Source of the DNA: Isohypsibius dastychi
Taxonomy: Eukaryota > Tardigrada > Eutardigrada > Parachela > Isohypsibiidae
Length of the DNA: 14,552 nucleotides
Direction: 5' to 3'
NCBI GenBank assembly: GCA_034696485.1
Contig: JAQIWT010000844.1
Location: 1-14,552, forward strand
Numbering within the stretch: position 1 is the stretch's first letter; every line of letters starts with the position of its first letter. The translations under genes and the position numbers were made by a program. The notes under the pieces are model-generated. The model made no database searches. It saw only the letters and a program-made list of their open reading frames with translations, and was not told where the DNA came from. Of this stretch, positions 10,201 through 14,552 are shown piece after piece.

Positions 10201-11454
10201 ACCACTTGCGGGGTCGGATTATTCAAGACGGCATTTGATTGCTCTTTGGTTTGAGGATCATCCAACAAGGACACAAAGCGAGTACCAGAAGGAGTCGGAA
10301 ACGCTTCCAAAAGTCCTAAAAACGTCAACATCCGTCAACTACATCCGGCAAAAAACGTTCAAAGCAAAAAATGAAGCACAAACAGTGCAAATTTTCAAAG
10401 TCGAAATACACTGCTATTCTCACAGTCAGTCAGAACTGGACACCATAAGGAATGAAACGGAAACCTACCTGGCGACGGAGCTGCGACGTTGAAAAAGATG
10501 TTTCCCGGTATTTCTGAGACCAGCTGTGCAAGAGTTGGTGGCTGAACTGCCGGAGGCATTTGTGCTGCTGGTCTTGCCATGTGATTCTGCTGGCCGAATC
10601 CCATCGAAGGGGGATTTGGGACACTGCTAGAAGTCGATGAAACCCCATACTGCGAATAAAAATTCGGAGGAGCTGGTGAGCTAGGTACTGCGTAACTCTG
10701 AGATGGATGAACGTATTGCGCGGGATTCTGGCCTGGATATCCACCGTATCCTTGAGGATTCATTTGATGGGAAGAGAGTATTGACTAGTCAAATCAGGAA
10801 CGCAGTCAAGAAGACGTTTCCGAAAACTACGGATGACATGGAGAGCTCATCGGTCCAACGAATAATTCCAAAGCTTCGAGAGGAGAGATCTGTAGTAAAT
10901 CAGTAAATGGTTGGATACTTACAAAGACAAATTCATTGGAAAAGTCAACAAAAAAAACAACTCCACTCGAACAACGAAACGGTGACGAAAAATGAACGAA
11001 AGTTTAAAACTGAATCAAGCATATTTCCCATATTTCCTCACTTTGAACGGAAAAGCTTCTCATTTCTCACGCTAATTTCAGGAGCGCCAAAAACTGCAAA
11101 ACGTGGGCATAGAAAACGAAAACAGACAAAATCAAACCAGTTTGTAAAGCCTCAGCTCATATTCCCACCCACCAAATTCGCCGAGGGAACCGAACCTTCC
11201 CGAACTAATATCTGTTCAAAGGGAAGCGTTCGAGGGAAGAAATAAGATCATCAATTAAGGAAGAAGACTCCACAAAAGTCAAAACAGTTTTGGCACAAAA
11301 GAGCAATTTGCGAAGACGAACGAGATTTCACGGCCACACACCATACCCATGGGCCAGCGGGGGCATGGGCCATGTGACTGGGCGATTTGTGTGAAGGGAG
11401 AAGGCCGTAATCCATCTGGGTGCTTTGAGCCCATTGATATGCTGCTGTCTTCAT
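928..11454 (-). CDS. NIPBL: Nipped-B-like (NIPBL/Scc2) cohesin-loading factor, 16 coding exons
   Basis: Scc2/NIPBL with MAU2 (Scc4) loads the cohesin ring on chromatin and stimulates its ATPase for loop extrusion; it acts in the nucleus. Seen: exons 11454-11347, 10784-10469, 10315-10153, 10087-9924, 9516-9086, 8379-7864, 7496-6462, 6286-5986, 5802-5423, 5200-4943, 4795-4391, 4165-3494, 3435-3328, 2879-2679, 2047-1532 and 1284-928, all bounded by GT and AG and staying in frame, giving 1976 residues. Family blocks, in order: NIMTSP, FFVENIQDFQLK, LARLPSSKRNLR, DYRPLFENF, NDEETIKKLV, AVVNNATHNFK, KAVAGIQESY, RGFRL, ADNIAYFPFQ and DEPLFVIHQIE. The protein is shorter than human NIPBL (about 2800), mainly because the disordered N-terminal region is reduced. 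Eleven of 15 introns are phase 0. The gene is head to head with PRPF38B. Identity is secure; the first exon is the least certain part. Confidence 0.95.
1532..2047 (-). CDS. NIPBL: NIPBL exon 15, end of the solenoid (residues 1687-1858)
   Basis: Acceptor ATTCCAG|GATTCA and donor TTCGAG|GTGAGA. It encodes YFADNIAYFPFQNLDEPLF, an acidic insert of E/G/D residues (about residues 1744-1757), then LLIQLKRYLMANYGITQAK and KIYEKPIVSRKT, matching the last conserved helices of NIPBL. Confidence 0.96.
2048..2678 (-). other. NIPBL intron 14 (631 bases)
   Basis: The flanking exons join seamlessly against the family pattern (FFKYE then DSALDQL), so no further exon is expected. It contains an imperfect direct repeat around 2411-2460 and otherwise nothing I can identify. 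Confidence 0.85.
2411..2460. repeat. Short imperfect direct repeat in NIPBL intron 14
   Basis: CAGATTGGCTA occurs at 2411-2421 and again at 2442-2452, each followed by a CTG..GGTC-like sequence. The spacing is 31 bases. It looks like a small local duplication. Confidence 0.7.
2679..2879 (-). CDS. NIPBL: NIPBL exon 14 (residues 1620-1686)
   Basis: Acceptor TTTGCAG|ACCAAG and donor TACGAG|GTAGGA, phase 0. It encodes TKAVAGIQESYGFQ, VIRGFRL and VRNDRPQRRNLITKLLEFF, a strong match to the KAVAGMKMSY...RGFR...RGNRQHRR block of the family. Confidence 0.96.
2880..3327 (-). other. NIPBL intron 13 (448 bases)
   Basis: Bounded by donor GTAAGT (3327) and acceptor TTTGCAG (2880). The exons it separates align without a gap to human NIPBL, so nothing coding is missing. 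It is A-rich on the plus strand and no other feature was seen. Confidence 0.85.
3328..3435 (-). CDS. NIPBL: NIPBL exon 13 (residues 1584-1619)
   Basis: Acceptor TTCTTAG|GCGCTT and donor CTCTCG|GTAAGT. It encodes 36 residues beginning ALPFLISMASDPS and ending KYHGALS, aligning without gaps to the PYLIAMGTDP...KKYAGFIH block of human NIPBL. The flanking intron 12 is only 58 bases. Confidence 0.95.
3494..4165 (-). CDS. NIPBL: NIPBL exon 12, start of the Nipped-B C-terminal domain (residues 1360-1583)
   Basis: Acceptor CTCCAG|GTGAAC and donor CAGCAA|GTGCGT, phase 0. It begins with CLAAVVNNATHNFKIV, one of the most conserved family stretches, then RALQSLGFVFIRRPETM and IGVIVQLRFSHPQQ. This corresponds to the conserved C-terminal domain (Pfam Nipped-B_C). 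Confidence 0.96.
4391..4795 (-). CDS. NIPBL: NIPBL exon 11 (residues 1225-1359)
   Basis: Acceptor TTCGTAG|GATTTT. The donor is CAG|GTTCGT, a weak match, but the only GT here that keeps frame into exon 12. It encodes alpha-solenoid helices including CFLALNLFIKCCPEL and ILTLVIPLMKSP, matching the LVVPLMEHP block of human NIPBL. Confidence 0.94.
4943..5200 (-). CDS. NIPBL: NIPBL exon 10 (residues 1139-1224)
   Basis: Acceptor CCGTAG|GTCCTT and donor CTGAAG|GTAATG, phase 0 on both sides. It contains the invariant-looking NDEETIKKLVYEVF and WFQPSA, equivalent to the vertebrate NDEEGIKKLV...LWFTP block. Confidence 0.95.
5423..5802 (-). CDS. NIPBL: NIPBL exon 9, cohesin HEAT segment (residues 1012-1138)
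   Basis: Acceptor TTTGCAG|GTAAAG and donor ATCAAG|GTAATT. It encodes the RHFASKRSFALSFDSYF block followed by IRIRAIKCVSQI and the MWDNSAMIRETVIEMIGKY repeat, corresponding to the Cohesin_HEAT region of the family. Confidence 0.95.
5986..6286 (-). CDS. NIPBL: NIPBL exon 8 (residues 912-1011)
   Basis: Acceptor ATTGCAG|TTGTAC and donor TTTTGG|GTAAGT; outgoing phase 1. It includes GLLQYLHRRV and YYLVQWYHDA, matching the conserved ...LLQYL...YIAQWF... block of NIPBL. Confidence 0.95.
6462..7496 (-). CDS. NIPBL: NIPBL exon 7, conserved HEAT core (residues 567-911)
   Basis: The largest exon (1035 bases). Acceptor TTATTCAG|GATGCG and donor ACGCGG|GTAGGT. It holds the best-conserved Scc2 motifs: NIMTSP, YPAFDPLYR, GVSAFFVENIQDFQLK, LARLPSSKRNLR, GEDDYRPLFENF and WPAAECLLSLL. 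By homology this is the start of the hook-shaped HEAT solenoid that contacts cohesin. Confidence 0.96.
7497..7863 (-). other. NIPBL intron 6 (367 bases)
   Basis: Donor GTAACG, acceptor TTATTCAG. A/T-rich, with no coding signal or repeat identified. Confidence 0.8.
7864..8379 (-). CDS. NIPBL: NIPBL exon 6, entry to the HEAT body (residues 395-566)
   Basis: Acceptor AATTTAG|GTGGAA and donor CGCAG|GTAACG, both phase 0. The polar start (AKLTLKISTVD) turns into predicted helices (LNSFMITCDKVLRHI, LKEVLVALLPTILQG). Sequence conservation is low here in the family, but the frame joins the strongly conserved exon 7. Confidence 0.9.
8380..9085 (-). other. NIPBL intron 5 (706 bases, the longest)
   Basis: Donor GTATGA, acceptor AATTTAG. 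It separates the disordered N-terminal region from the HEAT body. A small extra exon cannot be excluded because this part of the protein is poorly conserved, but the flanking exons join in frame without one. A palindrome lies at the acceptor (8384-8398). Confidence 0.7.
8384..8398. repeat. Palindrome ATTCACA-G-TGTGAAT next to the intron 5 acceptor
   Basis: Perfect 7-base arms around one central base, starting two bases beyond the acceptor AG (8381-8380). It occupies the place where a polypyrimidine tract would normally lie. Confidence 0.75.
9086..9516 (-). CDS. NIPBL: NIPBL exon 5, S/P/K-rich disordered region (residues 251-394)
   Basis: Acceptor TTCTAG|GTTCGG and donor GAGCAG|GTATGA. It is low-complexity S/P/K sequence with a KLKITIPSKNK stretch and KPVVDENT. 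This matches the disordered region that precedes the HEAT body in the family. No canonical HP1-binding PxVxL is evident. Confidence 0.85.
9517..9923 (-). other. NIPBL intron 4 (407 bases)
   Basis: Donor GTATGT, acceptor TTCTAG. Phase 1, with the split glycine codon restored on joining. No other feature seen. Confidence 0.75.
9924..10087 (-). CDS. NIPBL: NIPBL exon 4, basic then proline-rich linker (residues 196-250)
   Basis: Acceptor ATTTCAG|AAAATT and donor GCTCTG|GTATGT. It starts with a basic patch (KFKKPRKSER), a possible nuclear localisation signal, and continues P/A/G-rich. It joins exon 5 by a glycine codon split G|GT. Confidence 0.8.
10153..10315 (-). CDS. NIPBL: NIPBL exon 3 (residues 142-195)
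   Basis: Acceptor TTTTTAG|GACTTT and donor AATAT|GTACGT. The frame is kept on both sides (incoming phase 1, outgoing phase 2). It encodes two probable amphipathic segments (LLEAFPTPSG, VVSNVVEQLQRTQL) in an otherwise polar region. No specific domain is recognised. Confidence 0.8.
10469..10784 (-). CDS. NIPBL: NIPBL exon 2, disordered P/Q/S/Y-rich N-terminal region (residues 37-141)
   Basis: The acceptor GACTAG|TCA is followed at once by an open frame through ATG 10763 and on to donor CCAG|GTAGGT. Composition is G/Y/P/Q-rich, then S/P-rich. The segment TLAQLVSEIP followed by APSP (about residues 120-141) loosely recalls the TLA...LPxPSP pattern near the N-terminus of fly and human NIPBL that binds MAU2; this is weak inference. 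Confidence 0.8.
10785..11346 (-). other. Proposed NIPBL intron 1 (562 bases)
   Basis: Donor GTATGG at 11346-11345, acceptor GACTAG at 10785, with pyrimidine-rich stretches upstream of the acceptor (CTTCTT, TTCCTGATTT). Plus-strand open frames across it (ending 10906 and 11245) have no recognisable motif. If exon 1 is untranslated or wrong, this region is instead leader or promoter sequence. Confidence 0.55.
11347..11454 (-). CDS. NIPBL: NIPBL exon 1, proposed N-terminus (residues 1-36)
   Basis: The ATG at 11454-11452 has context AAAATG, like the PRPF38B start, and an in-frame TGA lies upstream at 11478-11476. The exon reads MKTAAYQWAQSTQMD onward in a Q/S/H/P-rich style like the next exon. 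The donor TGG|GTATGG is phase 0 and matches a phase-0 acceptor at 10785. No homology supports it. The alternative is an untranslated leader with translation starting at the ATG at 10763. Other donors nearby (for example GCC|GTGAAA, also phase 0) would lengthen it by a few residues. Confidence 0.55.
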
Positions 11455-11569
11455 TTTGCAGTTGGAGCCTTGTTGTCAAATTCAGAAAGTGGAATTCATT
11501 TTGATTCTGCTATTTTGGCGCTCGCGTGTCTTGGTTATAAGCTGATCCGAGTTTGTTGATCGAAATAAA
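11455..11569. promoter_or_regulatory. Probable shared bidirectional promoter and short 5' leaders of NIPBL and PRPF38B
   Basis: 115 bases separate the proposed NIPBL start (11454, minus) from the PRPF38B start (11570, plus). The segment contains TTTTGGCGC (11513-11521, a match to the E2F consensus TTTSGCGC), a CG-containing run CGCTCGCGTG, and a TATA-like TATAAG at 11536-11541 on the plus strand. The TATA-like site lies so close to the PRPF38B ATG that a role as a TATA box would imply a very short leader. If NIPBL instead starts at 10763, this stretch and intron 1 together form an 806-base divergent region. Function is inferred from position and motif only. Confidence 0.5.
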
Positions 11570-11673
11570 ATGATGGAAGACGAGGAATTTCCAGTGGATG
11601 ATCAAGATATTGATGGATTGGGATTAGGAGGTCTAGCTGGGCCGAAAAGAAAAGGCAACATCCTTCCTATATG
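11570..11673 (+). CDS. PRPF38B: PRPF38B exon 1 (residues 1-34)
   Basis: It encodes an acidic, glycine-rich lead-in (MMEDEEFPVDDQ..GLGLGGLAG) then KGNILPI. Donor ATATG|GTGAGT; the tryptophan codon of LPIWGNEK is split TG|G with exon 2, which fixes the junction. Confidence 0.95.
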
Positions 11674-14013
11674 GTGAGTTTTCCGTGTCTTTTGTCTAAC
11701 TGTCGCATCAACTGGCAGAACAATAAAACTTGTGGAGTTTTCTAACATCAAGAATACGTTCAAAATGTTGGTTGATTGCAGGGGCAACGAGAAGACGATG
11801 AATTTGAACAGTATGATCCTAACGAATATTCAACAATCCCCCTACTACAAAGTCAGTTTGGCGGAATTCAAGACTTACCATGAGGTCCGCGGGAATAATG
11901 GCAGCTTTGACCGTACGAACTAGATGTCCAAGGGATGCCTCAGTCGAGATTCGCCCTCGATAAATCATTCGAGAGAATATTTTTGACTTGGTAGAATTCG
12001 TTTCTGAAACGCAGTTTTTTTGTGTTTGGTTGGATTTTTTTTTCTTTTAATTTAAGAATGATGGTTAAACATTCCTTTGCTGTTTCTTTTCAGGTGGTTG
12101 ATCAGATCTACTACAAAGTAAGTTGGAAATGTCTTAGCAATGTTGCGATTTTTCAACGCTTTTACCGTTTTTGTGTTGAAGGTTGATCATCTGGAGCCAT
12201 GGGAGAAAAACAGTCGCCGAACATCCGGACAAATTGGAATGTGTGGTGGAGTAAGTCATGAAGCGGGGAATGTGCTCAGGCAGCTGACACACCAAATAAT
12301 TACTTTGTTGATTTGTTTACTTCTTTGGTTTGTTCTGATCGGTTTATGCTTTAGGTTCGTGGTGTTGGGGCAGGTGGAATTGTCTCATCTGCATATTGTC
12401 TTTTGTACAAGTTGTTCGTCATCAGATTGACTCGCAAACAGCTGATGGCTCTTTTAAACCACGAAGACTCACCTTTTCTGCGCGGAATCGGATTTATGTA
12501 TGTCCGGTATTGCCAGCCTCCTGCTGACTTATGGGAATGGTTCGAACCATATCTGGACGATCCGGAAGTAAGCATTTTTCCAGCAATCACTATGGGTGCT
12601 CGAGCTGGTGCATAAAGTTTATAATATATTCACTTGCAAATAATTTTATTTAAAAAAAATTCAAAGCGGAGGGATATGCCGCCATTTCATGAGCAGGCAC
12701 TGTTCTGTGAGCTTCTTGTGCACAGTAATGTTCTTTTTGTCGTGACAGTTTTTTTTCTTGGTACTTTTGCTGTATTTGGACGACAGTTAACGGCATTTCT
12801 GAATCCGAGATGATAGTAGATCGATCAAGTAGAACTTGACTTTCTTGGTTTATTTTCCCGTTAGTTTTCTTTCATTAGTGCGGTGATTTTGGTTTCTGAT
12901 TCCAAAACACCGGTCTAGATCTTGTTTGCTAGTTAAGTGCTGTGCGCATTCCAAAAGTCCCAAAGGCTCTTGTAAGAATGTTGTTTTTAAAGATCTCATG
13001 TTTTTGCAGGAAATCGACCCGCGAGCCGGCGGAGGTGACAAGTACACAATCGGACAGCTGGTCCGTCATTTCCTTTCCCGCTTGGATTGGTATGGAACCC
13101 TCTTTCCCCGCATTCCTGTTCCAGTACAAAAGTCCATTGATCAAAAACTCGGCGAGCGTCGTCAGATTGAGATGAAAGCCCGTCGCGAACCGGAAGTTAG
13201 ACGAGATAACAAAAGGAGGTAGGCAGAATCACTCTTTGTTCCGGGATGAATTCTACCGTGTTTTCTTAGGGAGTCGCCTGCGAACGATTCGCGCAGAAGG
13301 TCGGTTGAAGATTGAGTTGAGAAAAAGCAGTGAGTTGATGAGGGCTCCTGTATTTGTTCTTTTTTCATTTTGATTACTCTTTAGAAACAGTGAGAATTGT
13401 GTAAATGTTAAATCGTTTCAGAAGTCGATCGAAAAGCCCAGCTGGTCGATCAAACGACATTCCTCGCCGTCGCTCACCGATTCCTGAACGGAGAAGGTCA
13501 CCAGACCGGAAACGCAGTCCAGTTGTAGAAAGACGAGCAAGGTCGCCGAAGAATACCCTCGTTGTTGAACGGAAAAAATCGAGGTCGCCAGTTGGATTTC
13601 GGGATCGCCGACGAGAACGATCGCAGTCCACTGGGCGTTCTGGAGAAGTCTTGGAACGTGCGGCGAGGAGAGCGGATGACCTGGCAGAGTTGATTGAACG
13701 TGAAAAGCAGCGTCAGCGACGCACTGGTGTCGAGACTGGTTCGCGACATGACCGGTGAGCATTTTTTATGAGTTCGTTGATATAATTGGATTACTCACGT
13801 GCGTATTTATGGTTTAGAGAAAAAAGGCGCCATCGTTCGGCATCTGCATCATCGGACAGTTCTGGAACGGTTGAAAGAAAAGCGAAGGAGGATAGACATC
13901 GTAAGAGGAAGGAGAAAAAACACGGATCTAAGAAGGATGATGTGTCTAATGGAAACGAACGTCAGAAACAACGGGATCAGAAAGACGAACCTTCCTCATC
14001 GAGAAGAAAATGA
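11570..14013 (+). CDS. PRPF38B: PRPF38B-type pre-mRNA splicing factor, nine coding exons
   Basis: PRP38-family proteins join the spliceosome at the B-complex stage and are needed for catalytic activation; PRPF38B is the metazoan paralogue with an RS tail. Seen: exons 11570-11673, 11782-11884, 12094-12117, 12182-12250, 12355-12567, 13010-13218, 13270-13299, 13422-13754 and 13818-14013, all GT-AG and in frame, giving 426 residues. The PRP38 domain (about 33-215) has WGNEKTMNLNSMILTNI, KTYHEVVDQIYYKV, EPWEK, GMCGGVRGVGAGGIVS, LTRKQLMALL, GFMYVRYCQPP, DLWEWFEPYLDD, YTIGQLVRHFLSRLDW and LFPRIPVPVQKSID. These are the B-paralogue motifs, not those of PRPF38A. The tail is R/S then K/R/E-rich, shorter than the human one (546 residues in total). 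The start ATG has an in-frame TGA upstream (11543-11545); a second ATG follows at once. Confidence 0.97.
11782..11884 (+). CDS. PRPF38B: PRPF38B exon 2 (residues 35-69)
   Basis: Acceptor GATTGCAG|GGGCAA. It encodes WGNEKTMNLNSMILTNIQQ through KTYHE. The donor GAG|GTCCGC is a poor match beyond GT, but homology (YHEVVD) requires it. Confidence 0.95.
12094..12117 (+). CDS. PRPF38B: PRPF38B exon 3, 24-base microexon (residues 70-77)
   Basis: Acceptor TTTTCAG|GTGGTT and donor TACAAA|GTAAGT. It encodes exactly VVDQIYYK, matching the VVDEIYFK of human PRPF38B. It is too short for standard ORF detection but is needed for a continuous PRP38 domain. Confidence 0.94.
12182..12250 (+). CDS. PRPF38B: PRPF38B exon 4 (residues 78-100)
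   Basis: Acceptor GTTGAAG|GTTGAT (AAG, less usual than CAG or TAG) and donor GGTGGA|GTAAGT. It encodes VDHLEPWEKNSRRTSGQIGMC and GG. Phase 0 on both sides. Confidence 0.94.
12355..12567 (+). CDS. PRPF38B: PRPF38B exon 5 (residues 101-171)
   Basis: Acceptor GCTTTAG|GTTCGT and donor CCGGAA|GTAAGC. It encodes the glycine loop VRGVGAGGIVSSAYCLLYKL, LTRKQLMALLNHEDSPFLRG, GFMYVRYCQPPADLWEWF and EPYLDDPE. Confidence 0.96.
12568..13009 (+). other. PRPF38B intron 5 (442 bases)
   Basis: Donor GTAAGC, acceptor TTTTTGCAG. Just inside the donor the frame stays open for 15 codons to TAA at 12613-12615, followed by an A/T-rich stretch. No independent gene seen. Confidence 0.85.
13010..13218 (+). CDS. PRPF38B: PRPF38B exon 6, end of the PRP38 domain (residues 172-241)
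   Basis: Acceptor TTTTTGCAG|GAAATC and donor AGGAG|GTAGGC. It encodes EIDPRAGGGDKYTIGQLVRH, the LFPRIPVPVQKSIDQKL signature that closes the conserved domain, and the start of the basic tail. Confidence 0.96.
13270..13299 (+). CDS. PRPF38B: PRPF38B exon 7, 30-base microexon (residues about 242-251)
   Basis: Acceptor TTCTTAG|GGAGTC and donor AGAAG|GTCGGT. It adds about ten residues (ESPANDSRR plus split codons). Both flanking introns are phase 2, so skipping it keeps frame. It is supported by splice signals and frame rather than homology; it could be alternative or skipped. Confidence 0.75.
13422..13754 (+). CDS. PRPF38B: PRPF38B exon 8, RS-rich tail (residues about 252-361)
   Basis: Acceptor GTTTCAG|AAGTCG and donor GACCG|GTGAGC. 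It encodes repeated RS, SP and RRRSP units (RSRSKSPAGRS, RRRSPIPERRRSPDRKRSP), typical of SR-kinase substrates and nuclear-speckle localisation, then an E/R-rich probable helix (ERAARRADDLAELIEREKQR). Confidence 0.93.
13818..14013 (+). CDS. PRPF38B: PRPF38B exon 9, lysine/arginine-rich C-terminus (residues about 362-426)
   Basis: Acceptor GGTTTAG|AGAAAA. It encodes SASASSDSSG then alternating K/R/E/D (RHRKRKEKKHGSKKDD) and ends PSSSRRK with TGA at 14011-14013. The arginine codon CG|A is split with exon 8. Confidence 0.92.
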
Positions 14014-14552
14014 ATTTGGCTCCCTTGTTTCATTTTGGTCTTATTCTCGTTTTCTCGTCAATCACATGGTTTGCACTATTTGTTTTGTTGGTTACCCGAT
14101 TCATATTGAATTATGTATCTGGAATCTGGAAATTACCGACGAATGCTGTTTTTTGAGTCGAGCTGGCCACTAACATGTCGATCATACACAATACACATGG
14201 TACGCGGTTGTGATTTATACTACCAGTTACAGTGAATTACCGGCACTAAAACACCTTTCGGGTACGGTAAACAAGTGATGTGCAGCTCGGAAACATGGCA
14301 GAAAACGAGCACGATATCAAACAGAGTTCGTCCCAAATTTACAGAACGATCTGCTCTTGGCCCACATGGAATTCGGGGGTTTAATAGTTGATCAAAGATG
14401 TATTAGCAGCGTTGCGTTCATCGCCACATTTCACCTACGACATACATTTTCCGGAACATAGAAATGGTGATTGGATGGGCAGACCCCGCCTTGCCAAATG
14501 TTACGAATGTTGAAATGTGGACTTGAGTTTCCGGAACAAAACATTCAAAGTT
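14014..14552. other. 3' flank of PRPF38B, no gene supported
   Basis: It contains the 3' untranslated region and downstream sequence. No AATAAA or ATTAAA on the plus strand; AATACA at about 14190 is a rare variant only. The octamer TTCCGGAA occurs twice near the end (14449-14456 and 14529-14536), possibly in the promoter of a gene beyond the window. Confidence 0.5.

Noticed and set aside
10469-10763. NIPBL translation starting at ATG 10763
   Set aside because: Kept only as the alternative. The frame continues upstream to a usable acceptor, and a compatible upstream exon with better start context exists.
10703-11245. Two adjoining plus-strand open frames that look protein-like
   Set aside because: The first overlaps NIPBL exon 2 in antisense and the second lies in the proposed intron 1. 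No recognised motif and no splice or promoter context.
12351-12590. 79-codon minus-strand open frame
   Set aside because: Antisense to PRPF38B exon 5, whose plus-strand reading is conserved.
13418-13762. 114-codon minus-strand open frame and overlapping frames
   Set aside because: Antisense of the repetitive RS-coding exon 8; such low-complexity DNA opens frames on both strands.
14237-14270. TTACCG / CGGTAA inverted repeat downstream of PRPF38B
   Set aside because: Six-base arms with a 22-base loop are expected by chance at this scale.
1-14552. tRNA genes, CRISPR arrays, transposase or integrase genes, bacterial-type operons
   Set aside because: Looked for tRNA B-box-like GGTTCGA motifs (hits at about 1623 and 12540 are inside coding exons), regularly spaced repeats and mobile-element protein motifs; none were supportable.

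Overview
The window is animal (metazoan) nuclear DNA. It holds two protein-coding genes interrupted by many short GT-AG introns (51 to about 700 bases). I see no bacterial operon, ribosome-binding site, CRISPR array, tRNA/rRNA or recognisable transposon. Compact introns, moderate base composition and the divergence of both proteins from vertebrate and fly forms suggest a small-genome invertebrate. A tardigrade such as Hypsibius or Ramazzottius is my best guess, but this is weak inference and not shown by the sequence.

Minus strand, 11454 down to 928: a complete Nipped-B/NIPBL/Scc2-type cohesin-loading factor. I rebuilt 16 coding exons by hand. All junctions keep frame, and the total of 5931 bases gives 1976 residues plus stop. 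It has a short disordered P/Q/S-rich N-terminus (about residues 1-394, far shorter than in vertebrates), a long HEAT-repeat body (about 395-1858) and an unusual acidic-then-basic C-terminal tail with an AT-hook. Fifteen of the 16 exons follow from homology and frame or (exons 2-5) from frame and splice signals. The first exon (11347-11454) rests only on frame, splice signals, composition and start context.

Plus strand, 11570 to 14013: a complete PRPF38B-type pre-mRNA splicing factor of nine coding exons (1281 bases, 426 residues). A conserved PRP38 domain is followed by an RS/KR-rich tail. Two exons are microexons of 24 and 30 bases.

The genes are head to head. Their proposed start codons are 115 bases apart, so they probably share a bidirectional promoter, which contains an E2F-like TTTGGCGC. 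One product loads cohesin on chromatin and the other acts in spliceosome activation. Both are nuclear housekeeping functions, which fits shared control. The flanks 1-927 and 14014-14552 hold no gene I can support, though each has a small structured element. I found no convincing previously undescribed system. The most unusual points are the NIPBL C-terminal tail, the shared promoter and the microexon/weak-splice-site arrangement in PRPF38B.
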